A DNA stretch of 34,394 nucleotides, taken from JBBQXK01 sp038251625. GTDB taxonomy: Bacteria; Pseudomonadota; Alphaproteobacteria; Rhodobacterales; Rhodobacteraceae. This document shows positions 23,686 through 32,200 of the stretch, piece by piece. The DNA lies in contig JBBSBE010000030.1 in NCBI GenBank assembly GCA_038251625.1, positions 1-34,394 on the forward strand, given 5' to 3'. The first letter of the stretch is position 1, and every line of letters starts with the position of its first letter. Below the pieces are notes generated by a model. That model was not told where the DNA came from. It worked only from the letters and a program-made list of their open reading frames with translations, and made no database searches. Position numbers and translations under genes: made by a program.

Positions 23686-25245
23686 ATGGCGCATCCCGCC
23701 CTCGACCCCACCTTCCGCCGCCTGATCGAAGAGCACGCGCCCGTGCGGCAGGTGGCGCATGGCTGCACCTTCACGGAAGGGCCGATCTGGCATCCGGTGG
23801 ATCAATATCTGCTGTTCAGCGACATGCCTGCCGACACGCGGCGAAGGCTGGACCGCGCAGGTGTGCGCGAGGCGATGAAGCCCAGCCACAAGGGCAACGG
23901 GATGACCTATGACGCGGACCTGAACCTTCTGGTCTGCGAGCATGCCACGTCTTCGGTTGCCCGCTTCCGCCCCGATGGCACGCGCGAGGTGATGTGCAGC
24001 CATTTCGAGGGGCGGGAGTTGAACTCGCCCAACGATATCTGCGTGAAATCGGATGGGTCGATCTGGTTCACCGATCCCTGGTACGGCCGGATGCCGCATT
24101 ACGGGGTGGAGCGGCCGCGCGTATTGGGTTGGCAGGGGGTTTTCCGCATGGCCCCCGGGCACCGCCCCGGCGACGAGCCGCAACTGGTGGTGGACCGCTA
24201 CACGTTCAGCCAGCCCAACGGTCTGTGCTTCTGCCCCGACGAATCGAAGCTTTACGTCAACGACACCGAGCAGGCGAATATCCGCGTCTATCGGGTGCAG
24301 CCGGATGGCAAGCTGACCGACGGGCGCATCTTTGCCAGCGGCATCCGCGACAGTCTGGTGTCGGGCCTGCCGGACGGGATGAAATGCGATGCGGAAGGCA
24401 ATGTGTGGTGCACCGGGCCGGGGGGCATCTGGGTCTATGCGCCCTCTGGCACGCTGATCGGCAAGGTGGCGATCCCCGAGCATCCGGCAAACCTGCACTG
24501 GGGCGGGGCGGATTGGCGCACGCTTTACGTGGCGGCCACGACCTCGGTCTATGCGGTCGAGACGCGGGTCGCGCCAAGGGGAGAGCCCTTCATGCGTGCC
24601 AAGGCGGCGGCGTCAGCGGCGCCCGCATCGCAGGGGGATGACCTGCGGCTGGACGCAGCGCGTTGCGCGCTGATCATCCAGGACATGCAGAACGACGTGG
24701 TGATGGACGGCGGCGCCTTTGCCGCGAGCGGCAGCCCCGCGCATTGCCGCGAACAGAACGCCATCGCCAACACCGCCCGGCTGGCCGAGCGGTGCCGGGC
24801 GCTTGGCGTGCCGGTCATTCATGTGCATTTTCTGGTGCCACCCGGTGCGGCGGGGCTGACGCTGAACTGCCCGCTTTTCGAAGGCGTGGTGGACAACGCG
24901 GCCCTTGTGCGTGGCACCTGGGGCGGGCAGCCGGTGCCGGGGCTGGAGCCGCAGGCGGGCGATCATGTGGTCGAGAAGAACCGCATGAGCGCCTGGGAAG
25001 GCACGCAGTTGGAGACGATCCTGAAGGCCGAAGGGCGCGATATGATCATCGAATGCGGCGCATGGACCAACATGAGCGTGGAGCACACGGCGCGGACCGG
25101 GGCCGACAAGGGCTATGTGATGGTGATTCCCGAAGATGGTTGCAGCACGATGAACGCCGATTGGCACCGGGCCTCCATCGACTTTGCGATGACGAATGTG
25201 GCATTGGTGACAAAGGTTGACGCGGTGATTGCGGCGTTGGGCTAG
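23686..25245 (+). CDS. Fusion: SMP-30/gluconolactonase + isochorismatase-like hydrolase
   Basis: 519 residues in one frame. Residues 1 to about 300 are an SMP-30 beta-propeller lactonase: TEGPIWHP (metal ligand E31), ELNSPNDICVKSDGSIWFTD (Asn ligand), FSQPNGLCFCPDESKLYVND and SGLPDGMKCDAEGNVWC (Asp ligand). After an Ala-rich linker (about 305-320), residues 325-519 are a cysteine-hydrolase (isochorismatase-like) domain: IIQDMQND (D333), VVEKNRMSAW (K431) and GAWTNMSVEHTARTGADKG. The nucleophilic Cys expected before VEHTAR is Ser464 here. The neighbouring C457 is two strands' positions away and may not substitute. The SMP-30 part probably hydrolyses a lactone; the second domain may be inactive, serine-based or altered in chemistry. 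Confidence 0.9.
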   Translation: MAHPALDPTFRRLIEEHAPVRQVAHGCTFTEGPIWHPVDQYLLFSDMPADTRRRLDRAGVREAMKPSHKGNGMTYDADLNLLVCEHATSSVARFRPDGTREVMCSHFEGRELNSPNDICVKSDGSIWFTDPWYGRMPHYGVERPRVLGWQGVFRMAPGHRPGDEPQLVVDRYTFSQPNGLCFCPDESKLYVNDTEQANIRVYRVQPDGKLTDGRIFASGIRDSLVSGLPDGMKCDAEGNVWCTGPGGIWVYAPSGTLIGKVAIPEHPANLHWGGADWRTLYVAATTSVYAVETRVAPRGEPFMRAKAAASAAPASQGDDLRLDAARCALIIQDMQNDVVMDGGAFAASGSPAHCREQNAIANTARLAERCRALGVPVIHVHFLVPPGAAGLTLNCPLFEGVVDNAALVRGTWGGQPVPGLEPQAGDHVVEKNRMSAWEGTQLETILKAEGRDMIIECGAWTNMSVEHTARTGADKGYVMVIPEDGCSTMNADWHRASIDFAMTNVALVTKVDAVIAALG

Positions 25246-25305
25246 GCGGCCCCTTGGGCAGTGTACCGCGCGGGAATATCCGAGGGATAGAAGAAGGGCA
25301 AAGGG

Positions 25306-26049
25306 ATGGGCAGGCTGAGTGGCAAGCGCGCGCTGGTGACGGCGGCGGGGCAGGGGATCGGGCGGGCGACGGCAGAGGCCTTTGCGCGCGAAGGGGCAGA
25401 GGTGATTGCCACCGACATCAACGCCGCAGCACTTGCCACGCTGGCGGGGATGGAGACGCGGCTTTTGGACGTGCGCGACCCCGATCAGGTGGCTGCGGCG
25501 GTTGTGGAGGTTGGCGCCGTTGATGTGCTTTTCAACTGCGCAGGCTTTGTGGCGCATGGCACGATCCTCGATTGCGACGAGGCGGGATGGGCCTTTTCGG
25601 TCGATCTGAACCTGACGGCCATGTACCGCATGACGCGCGCGTTTCTGCCGGGGATGCTGGAAAAGAGGGCGGGGTCAATCGTCAACATGGCCTCTGCCGT
25701 GGGGTCCATTCAGGCGGCACCGAACCGGTTTGCCTATGGCGCGACCAAGGCCGGGGTGATCGGGCTGACGAAGGCGGTGGCTGCGGATTTCGTGGCGCGC
25801 GGCGTGCGCTGCAACGCGATCTGCCCCGGCACGGTGGACAGCCCCTCCCTGATGGGGCGGATGGAGGATTTGGGCGCGAAGGTCGGTGGGGTGGACGAGG
25901 CGCGGAAGTTGTTTCTTGCGCGCCAGCCTTCTGGGCGGCTGGGGAAGCCCGAGGAAATCGCGGCGCTGGCGATCTACCTTGCATCTGACGAAAGCGCCTT
26001 TACCACTGGCGCGGCAATTGTGATCGACGGTGGTTGGTCGAACGTCTGA
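25306..26049 (+). CDS. SDR family dehydrogenase (DHRS6/2-keto-3-deoxy-L-fuconate dehydrogenase-like)
   Basis: 247 residues, classical SDR. Cofactor motif TAAGQGIG (residues 12-19), with Asp at the end of beta-2 (VIATDIN) suggesting NAD(H). Also NCAG, catalytic Ser in NMASAVGSI, and Tyr/Lys in AYGATKAGVIGLTKAVAADF. The run RCNAICPGTVDSPSL strongly resembles the DHRS6/BDH2 branch, which includes bacterial 2-keto-3-deoxy-L-fuconate dehydrogenases. The adjacent FAH-family gene fits that reading, since the diketo product would be its substrate. It starts after a 60-bp gap with a modest AAAGGG site. Family certain, substrate inferred. Confidence 0.9.
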   Translation: MGRLSGKRALVTAAGQGIGRATAEAFAREGAEVIATDINAAALATLAGMETRLLDVRDPDQVAAAVVEVGAVDVLFNCAGFVAHGTILDCDEAGWAFSVDLNLTAMYRMTRAFLPGMLEKRAGSIVNMASAVGSIQAAPNRFAYGATKAGVIGLTKAVAADFVARGVRCNAICPGTVDSPSLMGRMEDLGAKVGGVDEARKLFLARQPSGRLGKPEEIAALAIYLASDESAFTTGAAIVIDGGWSNV

Positions 26050-26061
26050 GGGAGAGATGCG

Positions 26062-26907
26062 ATGAAACTTCTGCGCTGGGGTGAGCCGGGGGCCGAACGG
26101 CCGGGAATGCTGGATGCGGGCGGTGTGGCGCGCGATCTGACGGGACTGGTGCCCGATATCGCGGGGGCCGTGCTGTCGGATACCGGATTGGCCATGCTGC
26201 GGGGCGTCGATGCCGCCACCTTGCCGATGGTGCCCGTGGGTGCGCGGTTGGGGCCTTGCGTGGCCGGGACGGGCAAGTTCGTCTGCATCGGCCTGAACTA
26301 TGCCGACCATGCCGAGGAATCGGGGATGAAGGTGCCGCCGGAACCCATCATCTTCATGAAGGCCACATCTGCCATCGTGGGGCCGAACGATCCCATCATC
26401 GTGCCGCGCGGATCGGAAAAGACGGACTGGGAGGTGGAGCTTGCCATCATCATCGGCAGCCCGGCGAAATACGTGAGCGAGGCGGACGCCATGGGCCATG
26501 TGGCGGGATATGCCGTTGCCAACGACGTGAGCGAGCGCGCCTTCCAGACCGAGCGCGCGGGCCAGTGGACCAAGGGCAAAAGCTGCGACAACTTTGGCCA
26601 GATCGGGCCCTGGATGGTGACGCGGGACGAGGTTGCCGATCCGCAGGACCTTGCCATGTGGCTGACGGTGAACGGGCAAAAGATGCAGAACGGATCGACG
26701 CGTACGATGGTGTACGGTGTGGCGCATCTTGTCAGCTACCTCAGCCAGTTCATGACGCTGCATCCCGGCGACGTTATCTCGACCGGCACGCCGCCCGGCG
26801 TGGGCATGGGGATGAAGCCGCCACGTTACCTCAAGCCCGGGGATGTGGTGGAACTGGGCATTGCGGGCCTTGGGGCGCAGCGGCAGGACGTTGTAGCCGA
26901 TGTCTGA
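26062..26907 (+). CDS. Fumarylacetoacetate hydrolase family protein (diketo-acid hydrolase-like)
   Basis: 281 residues. FAH fold with KFVCIGLNYADHAEESG, the first-ligand region EPIIFMKATSAIVGPNDPI, metal ligands in DWEVELAIIIG (ExE) and ANDVSERAFQ (Asp), and STGTPPGVGMGMKPPRYLKPGD at the C-terminus (read as STGTPPGVGMG and the rest). Members of this length act on 2,4-diketo-3-deoxy sugar acids, acylpyruvates or related ring-cleavage products; many are labelled ureidoglycolate lyase without proof. The preceding SDR suggests the sequence oxidation then hydrolysis, giving pyruvate or a similar acid plus a second fragment. It starts 12 bp after that SDR stop, and the next gene follows 12 bp on. 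Confidence 0.92.
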   Translation: MKLLRWGEPGAERPGMLDAGGVARDLTGLVPDIAGAVLSDTGLAMLRGVDAATLPMVPVGARLGPCVAGTGKFVCIGLNYADHAEESGMKVPPEPIIFMKATSAIVGPNDPIIVPRGSEKTDWEVELAIIIGSPAKYVSEADAMGHVAGYAVANDVSERAFQTERAGQWTKGKSCDNFGQIGPWMVTRDEVADPQDLAMWLTVNGQKMQNGSTRTMVYGVAHLVSYLSQFMTLHPGDVISTGTPPGVGMGMKPPRYLKPGDVVELGIAGLGAQRQDVVADV

Positions 26908-26919
26908 AAAGGGGCGGGC

Positions 26920-27666
26920 ATGAACAGCTATGATCTGACGGGGCAGGTGGCCATCGTCACGGGTGGGGCGCAGGGCATCGGTTATGCGGTGGCCGCGCGT
27001 CTGTATGCCTCGGGCGCGCATGTGTGCCTGTGGGACCGGGATGGCGATCTGGCCGCAGCATCGGCAGCAAAGCTCGGGCCGCGGGCTGAAGGCGCTGCGC
27101 TGGACGTGACGGACGCGGGTGCCGCGGCGGTGCTTGCAGATGCGACGGCGGCCCGCCATGGCCGGATCGACGTGCTGGTGAATTCGGCGGGGATCGCCGG
27201 ATCGAACGGCCCGACGCAGGATTATCCGGTGGCCGAGTTCCACCAGATCGTGGCCGTGAACCTGTACGGCACCTTTCACACCTGCCGCGCGGTGCTGCCG
27301 CATATGCACGGCGCAGGGTACGGGCGGATCGTCAACATCGCCTCGGTTGCGGGGAAAGAGGGCAATCCCAACGCGGGGGCCTATTCGGCGTCGAAAGCGG
27401 CCGTGATCGCGCTGACCAAAAGCATGGGGAAGGAAAACGCAGGGATGGATATCGCCGTCAACTGCGTCACCCCCGCCGCCGCGCGCACCCGGATTTTCGA
27501 CCAGATGGCGCAAAGCCATATCGACTTCATGCTGTCGAAGATCCCGCGCGGGCGGTTTCTTGAGGTCGAAGAGGCGGCAAACATGATTGCCTGGATGTGC
27601 ACGAAGGAAAATTCGTTCACCACCGGGGGCGTCTTTGATCTGTCTGGCGGGCGCGCAACCTACTGA
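26920..27666 (+). CDS. SDR family NAD(P)-dependent oxidoreductase
   Basis: 248 residues, classical SDR. Cofactor motif TGGAQGIG (about residues 14-21), NSAGIAG, catalytic Ser in NIASVAGKEGNPNAGAYSASK with Tyr and Lys in AYSASK. Acidic residue after beta-2 (LWDRDGD) suggests NAD preference. The C-terminal IAWMCTKENSFTTGGVFDLSGGRATY resembles sugar 1-dehydrogenases and FabG-like enzymes. If the operon degrades a sugar or sugar acid, this could be the first dehydrogenase that makes the lactone opened by the upstream lactonases. It is the last gene of the plus-strand run. Substrate unknown. Confidence 0.9.
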   Translation: MNSYDLTGQVAIVTGGAQGIGYAVAARLYASGAHVCLWDRDGDLAAASAAKLGPRAEGAALDVTDAGAAAVLADATAARHGRIDVLVNSAGIAGSNGPTQDYPVAEFHQIVAVNLYGTFHTCRAVLPHMHGAGYGRIVNIASVAGKEGNPNAGAYSASKAAVIALTKSMGKENAGMDIAVNCVTPAAARTRIFDQMAQSHIDFMLSKIPRGRFLEVEEAANMIAWMCTKENSFTTGGVFDLSGGRATY

Positions 27667-27798
27667 AGCCTGAAGGTCCGCATCGGAAACCAGTCTCAGG
27701 CGGTTTGGGGGCGGGGCGGCCGTAAGGTGCGGCGTTTGCGCCGTGGAACCCGGTGAAGACAAGGTCGCCCCTCAACGGCTGTGCATTTCGCGTCATCC

Positions 27799-27840
27799 AA
27801 AAAACGTGGCGGGCGGGGCATCGCGCCTTCCGCCCGCCAC
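27799..27840 (-). terminator. Rho-independent terminator for the giant helical protein gene
   Basis: On the minus strand, GTGGCGGGCGG pairs perfectly with CCGCCCGCCAC (11-bp stem at 27806-27816/27830-27840, 13-nt loop), followed one base later by six T (27804-27799). It lies 17 bp past the minus-strand stop. The stem could also help stop read-through from the plus strand, but the U-tract serves only the minus strand. Confidence 0.85.
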
Positions 27841-27856
27841 AAGGTTGACCGCTCCG

Positions 27857-30800
27857 TCAGGCCGCTTTCTTCTGCGGGCCCTTGGCGAAAAGCTGCGACG
27901 CTTCGTCCAGATAGCCATTCATCTTGCCAACCCAAGGCTTGATCCGCTGGTCCAGCATCTCTTTGGCCACCCTGCCGCCACGGCGCGAGAATTCGTTCTG
28001 CAGGGCCGCGATATGGGCCTGCAGCGATGCGGCGCGGTTGATCAGTTCGGTCAGTGCGTCGAAATCGCCATTCTTGCCCGCCTCGAGCTTGGCCTCGATA
28101 AAGCCGCCGATGACGGTGGATTCGGTGTGCTGGTAATCGTCGAACGCCGCAAAATCGGCCTTGGCTTGCGCTTCGAACCCATCACCGCGCGCCACTTCTG
28201 CCTCGGCGGCCTTGGGTCCTTCGGCAGCCGCAGCCCGGGCCTCGTCAAGGCCGTAGAGCAGGTCGAATTTCGCTGCATCTTCAAGGGTCTTGTTGAACCC
28301 TGCGATGCTTGGGACGTCGAACTTCGGCTCAGCCAGGAATGCGGTTGAGAAGGCGGCAATCCGCGCGATGTTCTGGCCAACCATCTCTTGCGCCTCGCGC
28401 ACCTTGGTGCGAGCCGCTTCAACCTTCACTTCGCAATCCTTGCTGGGAACACCCGCCTCTGCGCCATAGTCCGCCGCAATCGTTTCCGCCTTCTTCTTGA
28501 CTGTGGCCAGCGCGGCATCGCAGCGCGCCATGGCCGCGTTCAGGTCCTGAACCACCTTTGCGTTGGTCTCCTGCGCTTCCTTCAGGGTGCCGTAGTGCTG
28601 CTTCATCTCTTCGATCTTGGCCTTCTTGATCCGCTCATGGATCACCACGGCTTCGTCGTACATGCTTTTCAAGAGATCGGCCAAGGGCTTGTAAAGCCTG
28701 GCATTCAGCTTTGAAACGGTTTCGTATGCGGTTCTGAGCGCGGACAACACGGCTTCCAGATCCTCGACGATCGTGGCCCAGATCTTGCCCGCCCCGCCTG
28801 CGGCGCGCTTTTCGTATTCCTTCATCTTGTTGAGCGAGTCCGAGCCTTCCTTCTTCAGCTTCTCGATCTCTGCCTCCGCGGCGCGGCGCGCAGCCTCGAA
28901 CCCTCTCTTCACCAGATCGGCCTGGCCCTTGAGGCTGCGGACCTCGATCTCGATGCCCTTGGCAACAAGGTCGACTGCCCCTTCGAACACCTTCACGGCA
29001 TCATCCTTGACGATGCCGACGATCCGCTGGATCGCGTCGCGCCCGTCTTCGGCCAGCTTCTTCAGCGCGTCGTTAAGCGCCTGGTTCTGCTTGTTGATGC
29101 CTTTGGCGCTGTCCTCGATGGCCTTCCGCGCGGCCTGAATGTCAAAGAAGGCCTTGCTGGCCGGGCCAGCGATATCCTGCCCCACATCCTGCAACAGGGT
29201 TTCGTGTTCGGCGTCGAGGCCGGATGTGGAGTCTTCGGCCTCCTTCATCACGTTCGTCACGCGCGTCTTGGCTTCCTCGAACTTGGCCTCTGCGCGTTCG
29301 CGCAGGCGGGCGATCTGGGCTTCGACCTGCTCTTCCAGCCGCAGCTTCGTGGCTTCGATTGCGCGGATCGTGGCCTCGATGGCGCTTTCCGCTTCCTTCT
29401 GCTTGCCCGTAACAAATTCGGCCGCTTCGTCGAAAAGTTCGCCCGCGAAGGCGCGCGCGCGGGTGGCGATTCCGCCGATGGTGCTGGCGGGTTCGGTTCG
29501 GGCGGCATAGGCGAGCTTCAGCAATTCTTCGGCGCGCGGTCCTGTCACTGTCGGCGCCTCGGCCTGCCAGTCGGTGTAGGTCTTGATCGCGGTCTCGGCC
29601 TCTTGCTTCAGCTTTTGCACCTCCGCCTCGGCGGCCTGCACGGCCTTGGTTGCGGCGTCTTTCAGCTTTTGCAGACCGCCCGTCACCTCTTGCGCGGTGC
29701 GTTTCAGCAGGTCGACCGCCGACTGTACCTCGCCATGGCCTTCTTTCGAGGCGGCCTCGGCTGCGCGGTCAAGCAGTCCCTCCGCCGCCTTGGCAACGCC
29801 CTTCGCAAGGCCCTCGGCGGCATGGCACAGCTTGTCGAACGCCGAGTGCCCGGTCTTCCGGGCGTCTTCGACCTTGCGGCACTGTTCATCAATCGTCTGG
29901 CCAATCGCCTGCATGCCTTCCGCGAACTTCTGGCCAATCTTCTTCAGCGTTTCCTGCTGGTGCTGCTCGGCTTCTTGCTTGGCTTTCTGCGCCTCGTCAG
30001 CGGCGCCGTTGGCATCGTCGATCATGCCTTGCGCGGCGTCGCGCAGCGCATGCGCCGCATCGGACAGGCGCTGCGCGATCCCGGTGACCACCTTTATCGC
30101 CTCGTCCAGCTTGCCCTCTACCTTGCCACGCAGACTGTTCACAACGGTCATCAGCTTGTCGCCGATGCTGCCCGTATTCGGCATCGCCTGACCCGCCTTT
30201 GCCTCGGCCTCTGCCAGCGCCTGCTTGGCGCGCGCGACCAGCGTATCGGCCAGGTGTTCCGCGCCACCCGCGACGGCGGCAACGGCGCTGCTGATCTTTT
30301 CTTCAACGGCACTCGCCTCGGCGCCAAGCTTGCCTGCGAAGGCCGTGGCCTTGTCGATGGCCGCCTGACGCGCGGCGTTGGCACGCTCAGCCTCGGCGCG
30401 GGCCGCATCGACCAGCGCCTGCGCCTCGCCATGCAGGCCTTCGACGCGTTCATGCGCTGCCTTGGCTGCGGATTCGAGTTGGCGGATCGCATTCGCAGCC
30501 GCCTGATCGACTGCGTTTGCAGCGGCCTGAGCGGCCTTTTGTGCGGCGGACATCGCCTGTTGGGCCGTAGATTCGGCTTCGGCGAGTTTGGCCTGTGCCG
30601 CATCTGCGGCGGCCTTTGCCGCATCATGCGCGGCCTTGACCGCGCCTGCCGCCGCATCGCCCACCTGGCCCACTGCGTCGCCCACATGGCTTGCGGCGTC
30701 ACCGAGCGCGTCGCCGACCTTGCCAACCGTATCTGCCGCAGCACTTGCCGCCGCCGACGCGCCTTGCGCGGCCACGTTCGCCCCTTGCGCGATGCGCTGC

Positions 30801-32200
30801 GCCAGGGCGTTCGCGGCCTTGGCCACTGCATCCGTCAGCGCGCCGATCCCCTTGGAGATCAGGCTGCCGAGATTGCCGACCAGACCCGCAATCTTGGAGG
30901 CGCCTTTTGACACGCGGTCTGCCACCGCCTTGGCCGCCTTGGCGGCACCCTCGCCGACCGTTTTGGCTGTGCCGGAAACGGCCCCCGCAGCCCCGCCCGC
31001 GATGCCTGCAACGGCTGCACCGGCGTCCTTGCCGCCAACGGCGCCCGCAACGGCGGCCACGCCTTTGGCAACGCCACCGGCCACGTCGCCGATCGCACCT
31101 GCCGCCCCGGCTGCGACCTTGCCTACGCCAGAGGCCGCGTTGTCTGCGGCACCGCCCACGGCGCCAGCCACGGCTTTGGCGCCCGATCCGGCAGCACCCG
31201 CCACGGCCCCGGCCCCGGCCTTGGCCGCCCCCGCCGCACCGCCAACGGCGCCAGCCGCCGACTGCGCACCTGCGCCAACAGCGCCTGCCGCAGCCCCGGC
31301 AACGGCCTTGACCGCCCCCGCAGCCGCACCGGCGGCGCCGCCTGCCGCCCCGCCCACCTTTTCGATTTCGGTGTTCACGAATTTCTTCAAGAGGCCCAGA
31401 ATACCGTCGGCCTTCTTGGGGTCATCGCCCTCAAGCTGTTTCTTGAACATCTCGGACAGTTGCTTGGCCTTGCCCGCAACGCCCTTGGCGCCTTTTTCGA
31501 CCAGCGTCGTGACCTTGTCCTCGAGACCTTCGTATTCGGTCTGCAGGGTCGAGCGCAGCGCGCCGATATCGACCTGCGGGCCCGCCCCGCCCTTGCCGCC
31601 CGCACTCGCCTGTATGGGCTCTTCCTCTTCGCCGCCACCGCCACCGCCCGAGGGAGGAGGATCGGCAGGGGGCGGATCTTTCCTTTCGGAAGGAGGTTCC
31701 GGCGCGTGATCCGACGGGGGGCCAGAAGGCACGCCACCACCCGAACCGGGCTCCATCGGTTCCTCTTCCGCGTCCAGTTCGCCCCCGCGCCGTGCCGAGG
31801 TGGCGTCTTCGGTATCCTCTTCGTCGTCTTCGTCCGCCTCGCCAAGTTCGGCGCCGCTCGGCCCGAGCATCTTGACCTTGTAGTTCTGGCCCGCGTCCTT
31901 GAGCATCCGTTTTAGGTGTTTCTTGAGGCTGGCGGGGAAATCCTCTTCCTCGCAAACTAGCTCCATCAACTTGCCCTTCAGCGACAGCGTGCCTTGCGTG
32001 CCCTTGTTGGTGCCGCCGGCCTTTTTCGCGTCGCGCCACATCTTGTCGGCGGGTTTGATGTGGCTGGCGCGCAGCACCGCACCCGTTTTTGCGTCAGAGG
32101 CAACCTGGAGGGCAAATGCGATGGGCTTCTGCTTCGCCTTCATCAACATCTTGCCAAGATCGAAATCGTCTTCGTCGTCTTCGGCGGGCTTTTTTGCCAT
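27857..32200 (-). CDS. Unknown giant Ala/Gly-rich helical protein (1447 residues)
   Basis: I do not recognise this protein. Residues 14-115 form a small folded-looking domain that resembles the N-terminus of the divergent gene at 32507 (KAKQKPIAFAL here, AAKSAPVAFGF there; then FPASLKKHLKRMLK and LPGLAKRLKKYLK). Residues 115-215 are an acidic, Pro/Gly-rich linker. Residues 280-415 are extremely Ala/Gly-rich with GxxxG/AxxxA spacing (GAAAGAVKAVAGAAAGAVG). About 415-585 continue as 11-residue amphipathic repeats (LGDAASHVGDA, VGQVGDAAAGA, VKAAHDAAKAA), like LEA or apolipoprotein helices. The rest to about 1300 is Glu/Lys/Ala coiled coil, then a mixed C-terminus ending GPQKKAA. No signal peptide. 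ATG 32200 has AGAGG upstream; the longer frame to 32425 reads as non-coding. A clear terminator follows. Confidence 0.88.
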   Translation of the reverse strand: MAKKPAEDDEDDFDLGKMLMKAKQKPIAFALQVASDAKTGAVLRASHIKPADKMWRDAKKAGGTNKGTQGTLSLKGKLMELVCEEEDFPASLKKHLKRMLKDAGQNYKVKMLGPSGAELGEADEDDEEDTEDATSARRGGELDAEEEPMEPGSGGGVPSGPPSDHAPEPPSERKDPPPADPPPSGGGGGGEEEEPIQASAGGKGGAGPQVDIGALRSTLQTEYEGLEDKVTTLVEKGAKGVAGKAKQLSEMFKKQLEGDDPKKADGILGLLKKFVNTEIEKVGGAAGGAAGAAAGAVKAVAGAAAGAVGAGAQSAAGAVGGAAGAAKAGAGAVAGAAGSGAKAVAGAVGGAADNAASGVGKVAAGAAGAIGDVAGGVAKGVAAVAGAVGGKDAGAAVAGIAGGAAGAVSGTAKTVGEGAAKAAKAVADRVSKGASKIAGLVGNLGSLISKGIGALTDAVAKAANALAQRIAQGANVAAQGASAAASAAADTVGKVGDALGDAASHVGDAVGQVGDAAAGAVKAAHDAAKAAADAAQAKLAEAESTAQQAMSAAQKAAQAAANAVDQAAANAIRQLESAAKAAHERVEGLHGEAQALVDAARAEAERANAARQAAIDKATAFAGKLGAEASAVEEKISSAVAAVAGGAEHLADTLVARAKQALAEAEAKAGQAMPNTGSIGDKLMTVVNSLRGKVEGKLDEAIKVVTGIAQRLSDAAHALRDAAQGMIDDANGAADEAQKAKQEAEQHQQETLKKIGQKFAEGMQAIGQTIDEQCRKVEDARKTGHSAFDKLCHAAEGLAKGVAKAAEGLLDRAAEAASKEGHGEVQSAVDLLKRTAQEVTGGLQKLKDAATKAVQAAEAEVQKLKQEAETAIKTYTDWQAEAPTVTGPRAEELLKLAYAARTEPASTIGGIATRARAFAGELFDEAAEFVTGKQKEAESAIEATIRAIEATKLRLEEQVEAQIARLRERAEAKFEEAKTRVTNVMKEAEDSTSGLDAEHETLLQDVGQDIAGPASKAFFDIQAARKAIEDSAKGINKQNQALNDALKKLAEDGRDAIQRIVGIVKDDAVKVFEGAVDLVAKGIEIEVRSLKGQADLVKRGFEAARRAAEAEIEKLKKEGSDSLNKMKEYEKRAAGGAGKIWATIVEDLEAVLSALRTAYETVSKLNARLYKPLADLLKSMYDEAVVIHERIKKAKIEEMKQHYGTLKEAQETNAKVVQDLNAAMARCDAALATVKKKAETIAADYGAEAGVPSKDCEVKVEAARTKVREAQEMVGQNIARIAAFSTAFLAEPKFDVPSIAGFNKTLEDAAKFDLLYGLDEARAAAAEGPKAAEAEVARGDGFEAQAKADFAAFDDYQHTESTVIGGFIEAKLEAGKNGDFDALTELINRAASLQAHIAALQNEFSRRGGRVAKEMLDQRIKPWVGKMNGYLDEASQLFAKGPQKKAA

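Noticed and set aside
21571..24498. A 975-codon minus-strand open frame opposite the VWA to SMP-30 genes
   Set aside because: It spans several well-supported plus-strand genes, is rich in His/Arg/Pro and shows no domain; typical of antisense frames in GC-rich DNA.
30440..31365. Phage tape-measure protein or CRISPR-like repeat as the source of the repetitive DNA
   Set aside because: No phage structural genes nearby, no regular spacer/repeat units; the repetition is codon-level Ala/Gly helix coding.
29204..31709. Plus-strand open frames opposite the giant helical protein
   Set aside because: Cys/Arg/Leu- or Ala/Pro-rich low-complexity translations mirroring the Ala/Gly repeats; the minus frame has a ribosome site, a related N-terminus and a terminator.
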